From positions 1 to 5,987 of the forward strand of contig JAKLHL010000094.1 of assembly GCA_022710165.1 (NCBI GenBank): DNA of 5,987 nucleotides. Reading direction: 5' to 3'. The translations under genes were made by a program, and so were the position numbers. The DNA comes from Bdellovibrionales bacterium (GTDB lineage Bacteria > Bdellovibrionota > JAFGOL01). Positions within the stretch are counted from its first letter, which is position 1. Every line of letters begins with the position of its first letter. A model generated the notes under the pieces. The model was given only the letters and a program-made list of their open reading frames with translations, made no database searches and was not told the DNA's origin. Positions 1 to 4,760 of this stretch are shown here, in pieces.

Positions 1-1116
1 AGGGAACTCAAAGATACCTTTATTGTTGGTGAGTCCGATAAGCGTCGTTTCGTCAGACTGGTAATATGGAGTTGTCGCGGCAAGTACCCAGCCTGATTTT
101 ATGACACCATCTGCAACAACAGGATCGCCAGCACAATTTGCGGTCGTACAAGCAACTCTATCATTGTCCGTAAATAATATGGCTTTAAAGGTCCTTCCAG
201 CTCCAGCGGGTTTATTAATATCAGTGTTACACATTGCATCTGCTGCAGTTAAAGCATCTGCTTCGTTAGCCCCGAAGTAACCGTCATTGCTAGCGTCAGT
301 GACGAAGATGACCTTTTTAGAAGGTGTAGTGGCTGAAGCCTGCTCAACACAGATCAGAGGATAATAATCACTGCAATAGTTGTTACTGCTGGTGTATATG
401 GAATAGTAGCTGGTCTGTTCACTGTTCCCAAAGGACCCATAGTAGTAATAACCGCCGCCACTACCACTGTTGTCTGTAAAGTTAGAACAATTATATCCTA
501 CGTATGTTGACCAATGATCGAGATAAGCAGCACCGGTCCAAACATCCTGTCCAGAGCCAGACGGTTCAATACTGTTAGTTAGAGGGAAATCAAAAGTAGC
601 ACTACTATTAGTGGTTCCTATCAGGGTCGTTTCATCTGTCCTGTAATATGACTTTGATGCTTCAAGCACCCAATTTTGAGAAGGGTCTCTAACGTCCGTC
701 AAAAGCAGGGCTTTGAATTTTCTGTTCGTTCCTGCCGGTGTGTTGGCGTCGTTATTACAATAATAATCAGCGTAGTTTATAGCTCCAAGGGAGGAGTTCC
801 CAAGTTTGCCATCAAAGGTCGCATCAGTGACAAAGATCACTCGATTTGGCTCTGGAGTTGGAGGAGTAGGTGGTGTCGGTTCAGGCGGTGTAGGTTCTGG
901 AGTCGGTGTCGGCTCAGGCATAGGCGGCAGGTCTTCGCTCCACCAGTTACAGCTTGATATGCCTATGGTCAACGATATTGCTGTTACAATTGAAAGGAAC
1001 GAAAGGAAGAGGCTGGATATGCTTCCTCCACCAAAACCCATACATCCTGCAACGAATAGGGGCGTGAAGAATAACAATATGGCCAATAAGAATTTATTTT
1101 TGTTCCTTATTCTCAT
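1..1116 (-). CDS. Tandem DUF1554-domain surface lipoprotein (3' end outside window)
   Basis: The reading frame is open from ATG 1116 to the window edge (372 codons, no stop), so the C-terminus is missing. The start has a good SD (GGAG at 1127-1124, 7-nt spacer). The N-terminus is basic (MRIRNKNK), then hydrophobic, with a lipobox VAGC (Cys25). A second hydrophobic stretch (about 33-53) ends in another lipobox-like ISSC (Cys56). A Pro/Thr/Glu linker spans residues 64-90. Domain 1 is about 92-259: VIFVTD, ADYYCN, FKALL, NWVL, DETTLIGTTN, F-x-FPL-x-NSI, VWTG, and a closing C-x-x-x-x-x-x-x-CVEQ. Domain 2 starts near 268 and repeats the same motifs until the window ends. This motif order is that of DUF1554, the family of the Leptospira endostatin-like (Len) proteins, some of which bind host matrix proteins and complement regulators. 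An exposed surface or adhesive role is inference. It is divergent from the gene at 1190. Confidence 0.85.
   Translation of the reverse strand, partial: MRIRNKNKFLLAILLFFTPLFVAGCMGFGGGSISSLFLSFLSIVTAISLTIGISSCNWWSEDLPPMPEPTPTPEPTPPEPTPPTPPTPEPNRVIFVTDATFDGKLGNSSLGAINYADYYCNNDANTPAGTNRKFKALLLTDVRDPSQNWVLEASKSYYRTDETTLIGTTNSSATFDFPLTNSIEPSGSGQDVWTGAAYLDHWSTYVGYNCSNFTDNSGSGGGYYYYGSFGNSEQTSYYSIYTSSNNYCSDYYPLICVEQASATTPSKKVIFVTDASNDGYFGANEADALTAADAMCNTDINKPAGAGRTFKAILFTDNDRVACTTANCAGDPVVADGVIKSGWVLAATTPYYQSDETTLIGLTNNKGIFEFP
847..927 (-). repeat. Pro-Thr-Glu low-complexity linker repeat
   Basis: This stretch encodes residues 64-90 of the DUF1554 lipoprotein: PEPTP-like units between the membrane anchor and the first folded domain. 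At DNA level the plus strand shows imperfect ~15-nt copies of the type GGTGTnGGTTCnGGn. Such repeats are prone to length change by slippage. A comparable Glu/Pro linker occurs in the lipoprotein at 3627, so this seems to be a general spacer for lipoproteins here. Confidence 0.75.
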
Positions 1117-1146
1117 CAAGGTGCTCCATGGGCACTATCAGTGACA

Positions 1147-1174
1147 TTGTTACATAACTATGGTAGCTTATAAC
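1147..1174 (+). promoter_or_regulatory. Candidate sigma70 promoter for the secreted-protein gene
   Basis: TTGTTA (1147-1152, 4/6 match to -35), a 16-nt spacer, and TATAAC (1169-1174, 5/6 match to -10). The predicted transcript start is near 1180-1181, right at the SD, so the leader would be only about 10 nt. Found by eye only. Confidence 0.4.
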
Positions 1175-1179
1175 TAAAT

Positions 1180-1184
1180 GGAGG
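1180..1184 (+). promoter_or_regulatory. Shine-Dalgarno that decides the GTG 1190 start
   Basis: GGAGG is followed by a 5-nt spacer (TCAAT) and GTG at 1190. The in-frame ATG at 1178 overlaps this SD and has no SD of its own. That favours GTG 1190 as the start. Confidence 0.65.
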
Positions 1185-1189
1185 TCAAT

Positions 1190-1711
1190 GTGAGTTACAT
1201 ATATAAATTAGGCTTGGTATTTCTATTTTCAAGTTCCATATATTCAGCGGACCTTATAGTTAAGATGGACAGTTCCTACAAACATAAAGCCTGGGCAGAA
1301 AAACCAGCAGAACTTTGTGATGTTGTTGTAAAGGGCAGCACGGTCCCAAAGAGCCCTCTGTTCGTCTCATGTGAGACTACTGTAAGCAAAGTAAGGTTCA
1401 TGGAACCAGCCGTCATAGACCTAACAGTCCAGATAGACCCTTTAAAGATAGGATCTACTCCTGAGGAAGCACAAAGGAACAACCATCCGATATACGTTGC
1501 GGCAAGGGCAAAGATATCTGAAATGGAGAAGAAAGATAAAAAGTTCAAGAAGGAGCTGGAGTCAGAGGTAAAACTCCTTTTTGATGATCATGCCATGTTC
1601 CTTTCGGACGCTATGTACCTTATATTACCTTTAGAGACAGAGTTCACCATGTACACTAAAGAAGGCGGTTTGGTTTCCAAGGGGACTCTTGAACAGCTTT
1701 CTGGACGCTGA
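1190..1711 (+). CDS. Small secreted protein, unknown family
   Basis: I do not recognise the family. From GTG 1190 it is 173 residues; an in-frame ATG at 1178 would add four residues but lacks an SD. The N-terminus is a plausible Sec signal peptide: a hydrophobic core (LGLVFLFSSS) and likely cleavage after IYSA, before Asp21. There is no lipobox, so the product is probably a soluble periplasmic or secreted protein. The mature part starts with short beta-like segments and holds exactly two cysteines (about 43 and 61), which could form one disulfide. A charged Lys/Glu-rich helical stretch (about 106-130) follows, then a hydrophobic segment near 139-147 (DAMYLILPL). It is divergent from the DUF1554 lipoprotein and convergent with ygiQ, with 6 bp between stop codons. 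Function is unknown. Confidence 0.7.
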   Translation: MSYIYKLGLVFLFSSSIYSADLIVKMDSSYKHKAWAEKPAELCDVVVKGSTVPKSPLFVSCETTVSKVRFMEPAVIDLTVQIDPLKIGSTPEEAQRNNHPIYVAARAKISEMEKKDKKFKKELESEVKLLFDDHAMFLSDAMYLILPLETEFTMYTKEGGLVSKGTLEQLSGR

Positions 1712-1717
1712 TATTGG

Positions 1718-3427
1718 TCATCTTTTTTTATAACTTTGCAAATTGAGCTTTTGTTTTTTCCTTTCTTCTTGCGTTTTGGGGACGTGTATGTGTTCTTTGT
1801 TCCTAAAGTCCATTTCGCTCCAATACATCGCTGAAGCCAGGGTCATCGGGAGAGGGATGAAGTTCTGTACCTGCTGCAGTTTCCAATGCTCTTTTTTAAG
1901 CCAGTCCTCCAGGTCCTTCATTTTTTCTGTGGTCGTACCGGGGAAAGAGGATATGAAGTAAGGCACAAGGTATTGTTCCTTATTCGCTGTTCTTGATATT
2001 CGGTTAAAAACTTCCCTGAACTTCAGGAATACGTCAAAGGATGGCTTTCTCATGAGCCAGAGTACTTTAGGGTCTTTGTGTTCGGGGGCTACCTTTAGCT
2101 GTCCACTAACATGCTCTGATATCAGCTCTTTTAAATATTCCTGGTCGCACAGTGCAAGGTCATATCTTACTCCGCTTGCGATAAAGACCTTTCTTATGCC
2201 GGGCATATTAGAGGCTGTTCTTAATAGATCAATTTGCTCCTTGTGGCTGGTCTTTAGGTTATTGCAGATCTCGGGGTGAAGGCATGAGCCTCTTTTACAG
2301 ACCTTTTCTGCTTCTTTGTTGGTGCAGCAAAGCATGTACATGTTAGCCGTAGGTCCGCCGAGGTCAGTTATTATCCCTTTAAAATCCGGCATTGATGTTA
2401 GTTTTTTTATCTCGTTGATTATGGACCTTTGCGAACGCGACTGGACTATCTTTCCTTGATGCAGCGTTATGGAGCAGAAAGTACAGCCTCCAAAACAACC
2501 TCTGTTGGCCGTGATGGAAAAACGTATCATATCAAGTGCAGGTATTTTTTCCTTATAGGTCCAATGCTGTTCTTTTGTAAGATCAAGGTCATATATCTCG
2601 TCCATCTCAGCCTCTGTAAGAGGAAGTGGAGGAGGCGTTATCACTACTGCTTTATCCCTGTAGTACTGGACTATGGTCTTTGCATTGTATGGATTTATTT
2701 CTTCGGAATAAAGAGTGACCGATTTTAAGAACTTCTTTTTGTCATCCTTAACTTCTTCGTGTGATGGAAGGACCAGTCTGTTCTCTATCTGTTTTGCTTC
2801 ATCTTTGGTCGTGACGTATGCAACGCCCTTTATGCTCTTTATTTTGTCCTTGTCCTTGCTCTTTAGGGCCTGACATAGCTCCAAGGTCGTTCTTTCTCCC
2901 ATCCCGTAGACTATTAGATCGTATTTACCGGTGACAAGTATCGAAGGCAGTACTTTGTTCTGCCAATAGTCATAATGAGAGAGTCTTCTTAGTGATATCT
3001 CAACACCTCCACCAACGATGAAGGCATCGGGGAAAGCCTGACGTGCCATCTCTGAATATTTAATACCGGCGTTATCGGGCCTTAGGCCGCCTTTTCCTCC
3101 GGGAGAATATTCGTCGTCACGGCGCGGCTTTTTATCTGCGGTGTAGTTATTTATCATTGAGTCAACAACTCCGGTGCCGATCCCAATGAATAATTTTGGG
3201 GTGCCAAGTCTTTTAATATCCTCTATGTTTTGAGGCTGAGCTACTATGCCGACCCTGTAGCCTTTGGATATTAGATATCTTGAAAGAAGAGGAATGCCGA
3301 AGCTGTGATGATCTATATAGGCATCACCGCTTATGAATAGTATATCAAGTTCATCCCAGCCCCTTGCCTTCACCTCTTGTGGCGTGAGCGGAACGAATTT
3401 TTTCAGGTCTGTTCTTTCATAGCTCAT
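1718..3427 (-). CDS. ygiQ: YgiQ family radical SAM protein (UPF0313)
   Basis: A 569-residue protein aligning along its length with E. coli YgiQ as I remember it. The N-terminal YgiQ domain (about 1-295) has SGDAYIDHHSFG (33-44), GTGVVDSM, YSPGG-KGG-RPD (107-118) and GGGVEISLRR (139-148). The radical SAM core follows, with the cluster motif NRGCFGGCTFC (Cys311, Cys315, Cys318: CxxxCxxC) that binds [4Fe-4S] and S-adenosylmethionine. Family hallmarks then follow: TDLGGPTANMY (354-364), a second Cys cluster (367, 368, 377, 382, 388), IASGVRYDLA (416-425), LKVAPEH (444-450) and VPYFISSFPGT (488-498). The protein stops soon after VPKTQEER, without the longer tail of E. coli YgiQ (about 740 residues from memory). 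The substrate of the family is, as far as I know, not established. ATG 3427 has no SD, and a candidate -10 box lies 7 nt upstream. Confidence 0.95.
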   Translation of the reverse strand: MSYERTDLKKFVPLTPQEVKARGWDELDILFISGDAYIDHHSFGIPLLSRYLISKGYRVGIVAQPQNIEDIKRLGTPKLFIGIGTGVVDSMINNYTADKKPRRDDEYSPGGKGGLRPDNAGIKYSEMARQAFPDAFIVGGGVEISLRRLSHYDYWQNKVLPSILVTGKYDLIVYGMGERTTLELCQALKSKDKDKIKSIKGVAYVTTKDEAKQIENRLVLPSHEEVKDDKKKFLKSVTLYSEEINPYNAKTIVQYYRDKAVVITPPPLPLTEAEMDEIYDLDLTKEQHWTYKEKIPALDMIRFSITANRGCFGGCTFCSITLHQGKIVQSRSQRSIINEIKKLTSMPDFKGIITDLGGPTANMYMLCCTNKEAEKVCKRGSCLHPEICNNLKTSHKEQIDLLRTASNMPGIRKVFIASGVRYDLALCDQEYLKELISEHVSGQLKVAPEHKDPKVLWLMRKPSFDVFLKFREVFNRISRTANKEQYLVPYFISSFPGTTTEKMKDLEDWLKKEHWKLQQVQNFIPLPMTLASAMYWSEMDFRNKEHIHVPKTQEERKKQKLNLQSYKKR

Positions 3428-3434
3428 GGATCGG

Positions 3435-3464
3435 AGTATAGTCTATTTTAGGCTAAATTTACAA
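3435..3464 (-). promoter_or_regulatory. Candidate ygiQ promoter abutting the start codon
   Basis: On the minus strand: TTGTAA (3464-3459, 4/6), an 18-nt spacer, and TATACT (3440-3435, 5/6). Seven bases separate the -10 from ATG 3427, so transcription would start at or next to the A of the ATG. The spacer holds a short inverted repeat TTTAG-G-CTAAA (3447-3457). A second TATACT (3469-3464) gives a ~30-nt leader but has no good -35. Confidence 0.45.
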
Positions 3465-3487
3465 GTATAATTAATTGATATTATTAG

Positions 3488-3555
3488 GACTTTAATTATC
3501 GAAAAAGTCGGGGCGGATGGTTTGTTTATCTGTATATATTACTTGACTTTAATTA
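3488..3555 (+). repeat. 11-nt direct repeat in the divergent promoter region
   Basis: GACTTTAATTA occurs exactly at 3488-3498 and 3545-3555, starts 57 bp apart. The second copy overlaps the -35 box and spacer of the promoter at 3543 and is part of the palindrome at 3544-3560. The first copy lies upstream of the candidate ygiQ promoter. Paired regulator sites are possible; chance in AT-rich DNA is not excluded. Confidence 0.4.
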
Positions 3556-3571
3556 AGTCATATGTTATAAT
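3543..3571 (+). promoter_or_regulatory. Near-consensus sigma70 promoter for the Cys-rich lipoprotein
   Basis: TTGACT (3543-3548, 5/6), a 17-nt spacer, and perfect TATAAT (3566-3571). The predicted start is near 3578, giving a leader of about 49 nt to ATG 3627. This is the strongest promoter in the window. Confidence 0.75.
3544..3560. promoter_or_regulatory. Operator-like 17-bp palindrome over the -35 box
   Basis: TGACTT-TAATT-AAGTCA: two perfect 6-bp arms around a 5-bp AT centre. It covers most of the -35 hexamer and 12 bp of the spacer, a position where a dimeric repressor would block RNA polymerase. No regulator gene is adjacent, so the binding protein is unknown. Confidence 0.4.
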
Positions 3572-3626
3572 ACTAATAACACCACGGTGGATTGAATTGT
3601 ACAAAGGGGGGAGAGGAGGAGCTTAA

Positions 3627-4130
3627 ATGTTTAAATTGAGCCAAACATTTTTAATTCTTCTTGGTCTACTCATGTTCAATCTCAACTCGTGTTCTATAAA
3701 CATAAATGAGCCTGAGGGTGGCGGAGAAGTGCCAGAGCAAAACGCGGAAGTGCCGGAAGAAGAGCCTGAACCAACTCCAGAGCTTCCTCCTACTTGTGAA
3801 GAGGTGAAAGCTTTGTTCGATGATGCTCTTGTTGCCAAGGATTGTGTTAACGGGAGCACCTATCTGGACCAGATAATAGAAGGTGACTGTAATGCCGGTG
3901 ATCCAATGACCGCTATCACTCAGATATTGCAGTTTGAAGGCATTGGCTGCGCACTCAACTGTCTTCAGAGAGCTGAACTTGCATATATTTACATCGATAC
4001 AGGCAACATGATGAACGCTCTCATGCAGATAAATATAATCGCCGGATTGGGTACTTGTGTAGATATATGCAATGAGGTCACCAAATATTATAATGATCAT
4101 GGGGGAGCTCCTCCTCCTGCACCTTGCTGA
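3627..4130 (+). CDS. Cysteine-rich lipoprotein with TPR/Sel1-like repeats, unknown function
   Basis: A 167-residue protein with a very strong SD (AGGAGG 3614-3619, 7-nt spacer) after a purine-rich leader. The signal peptide ends in lipobox LNSC (Cys22); Ser follows the Cys, not Asp, so under the proteobacterial rule it would go to the outer membrane. Residues 28-55 are an acidic Glu/Pro linker. The folded part (about 56-153) looks helical and contains Cys57, 73, 88, 108, 112, 144 and 148. Cys167 is the very last residue, after a proline-rich tail. Residues 89-112 and 124-148 match each other ([DN]-x-G-x-x-M-x-A-x-x-Q-I, G-x-G, C-x-x-x-C), giving a ~35-residue repeat. The second copy fits the TPR pattern (Ala119, Tyr122, Gly126, Ala131). 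The eight mature cysteines besides Cys22 could form disulfides. No named family was recognised. It is monocistronic or read through to tdk. Confidence 0.82.
   Translation: MFKLSQTFLILLGLLMFNLNSCSININEPEGGGEVPEQNAEVPEEEPEPTPELPPTCEEVKALFDDALVAKDCVNGSTYLDQIIEGDCNAGDPMTAITQILQFEGIGCALNCLQRAELAYIYIDTGNMMNALMQINIIAGLGTCVDICNEVTKYYNDHGGAPPPAPC
3846..4070 (+). repeat. Two-copy ~35-residue cysteine-bearing helical repeat
   Basis: Encodes residues 74-148 of the lipoprotein. Gly91/Gly126, Met94/Met129, Ala96/Ala131, Gln99/Gln134, Ile100/Ile135, Gly105/Gly140 and Gly107/Gly142 pair at an offset of 35. The closing CxxxC motifs (108-112, 144-148) pair at an offset of 36. Cys73 lies another 35 residues before Cys108, hinting at a third, degenerate unit. 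Confidence 0.6.
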
Positions 4131-4131
4131 T

Positions 4132-4147
4132 GGACTTTTAGTCCTTT
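4132..4147 (+). terminator. Weak terminator-like hairpin
   Basis: GGACT-TTT-AGTCC (5-bp stem, 3-nt loop, 4132-4144) followed by only three T. It lies directly after the lipoprotein stop codon and before tdk. The stem and T-tract are short, so at best it is a partial terminator. Confidence 0.25.
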
Positions 4148-4172
4148 ACAAAGCTGTCCTGTTTGATAGAAA
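4145..4172 (+). promoter_or_regulatory. Candidate tdk-cdd promoter with extended -10
   Basis: TTTACA (4145-4150, 5/6), a 16-nt spacer, and TAGAAA (4167-4172, 4/6) preceded by TG at 4164-4165, an extended -10 arrangement (TGnTAnAAn). The start would fall near 4179-4180, two or three bases before ATG 4182, so the tdk mRNA would be nearly leaderless. Confidence 0.35.
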
Positions 4173-4181
4173 TCATCCATT

Positions 4182-4760
4182 ATGGCTAAACTTTATTTTA
4201 GATACTCTGCTATGAACGCAGGAAAGACCACTCAGCTAATACAGGTAAAGCATAACTACGAGGAACGTGACCAGAACGTGATGGTGCTTAAACCGATCAT
4301 AGATAAACGCGACAGCGCAGAAAAGATAAAGTCAAGAATAGGCATAGAGTGCTGTACGACACTATTCGACGATAAGGCTAATGTGTTTGACCTTATCCGG
4401 ACCTGTAACGAGACAAAGAGGATAAACTGCATACTTATAGACGAAGCCCAGTTCATGACCAGGGAGCAGGTGCTTCAGCTTTGCTCTGCCATAGATGACC
4501 TTAATATCCCGTGCATCGCTTACGGCCTTAGGTCTGACTTTAGGGGAGAACTTTTTCCCGGAAGCGAGGCACTTTTATCTTTTGCCGACAGCATAGAGGA
4601 ACTAAAGACCATCTGCTGGTGCGGAAAAAAGGCCATAATGAACACAAGGCTAATGAACGGAGAAGCTGTTTACGAGGGTGAACAGGTACAGATAGGCGGG
4701 AATGAATCCTATATATCACTTTGCAGGAAGCACTGGAAAGAAGGGAAGGTCCGTCCTTGA
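4182..4760 (+). CDS. tdk: Thymidine kinase (type II, zinc-containing)
   Basis: Transfers the ATP gamma-phosphate to thymidine (and deoxyuridine) to make dTMP (dUMP) in the cytoplasm: pyrimidine salvage. It has 192 residues, the usual length for bacterial Tdk, and no gaps. The N-terminus MAKLYFRYSAMNAGKTT carries the P-loop (Gly14-Lys15-Thr16). DEAQF is at 87-91, with Glu88 the expected catalytic base region. YGLRSDFRGELFPGSEALL (114 onward) is the substrate-site lasso region. The zinc knuckle is Cys145/Cys147 and Cys181/His184 (CWC and CRKH), with GEQVQIGGNESY between. The start matches the family N-terminus exactly, yet there is no SD before ATG 4182. Its stop TGA overlaps the TTG start of cdd, so the two are probably co-transcribed and coupled. 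Confidence 0.97.
   Translation: MAKLYFRYSAMNAGKTTQLIQVKHNYEERDQNVMVLKPIIDKRDSAEKIKSRIGIECCTTLFDDKANVFDLIRTCNETKRINCILIDEAQFMTREQVLQLCSAIDDLNIPCIAYGLRSDFRGELFPGSEALLSFADSIEELKTICWCGKKAIMNTRLMNGEAVYEGEQVQIGGNESYISLCRKHWKEGKVRP
4743..4749 (+). promoter_or_regulatory. Shine-Dalgarno for cdd inside tdk
   Basis: GGGAAGG within the last codons of tdk, 7 nt before TTG 4757. It supports TTG 4757 over the other in-frame TTG at 4721, which has no SD and would overlap tdk by 40 nt. Confidence 0.65.

Noticed and set aside
1121..1135. Imperfect palindrome GTGCTCCATGGGCAC around the SD of the DUF1554 gene
   Set aside because: On the mRNA strand only a 4-bp stem forms, with a mismatch inside, and most of the SD stays in the loop. 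Too weak for an RBS switch.
676..1144. Plus-strand reading frames rich in Gly/Val/Ser and Arg/Trp opposite the DUF1554 gene
   Set aside because: They are antisense shadows of the Pro-Thr-Glu linker and signal region. The minus frame has domain motifs, an SD and a signal peptide.
1693..1729. Possible intrinsic terminator after the secreted-protein gene (T7 at 1723-1729)
   Set aside because: The only stem nearby (CAGC/GCTG, 4 bp, 9-nt loop) ends 12 nt before the T-run, so the geometry is wrong. The T-run encodes the Lys-Lys-Arg end of YgiQ.
1718..1732. A7 run at the end of ygiQ as a programmed frameshift site
   Set aside because: The AAAAAAG heptamer is not in the phase needed for -1 slippage, and any shifted tail would be antisense of the neighbouring gene.
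3590..3600. CACCACGGTGG mini-palindrome in the lipoprotein leader
   Set aside because: Arms of 4 bp with almost no loop; it cannot form a stable hairpin and is within chance.
3623..4100. Minus-strand reading frames opposite the Cys-rich lipoprotein
   Set aside because: No SD or recognisable domain. The plus frame has a promoter, SD, lipobox and internal repeats.
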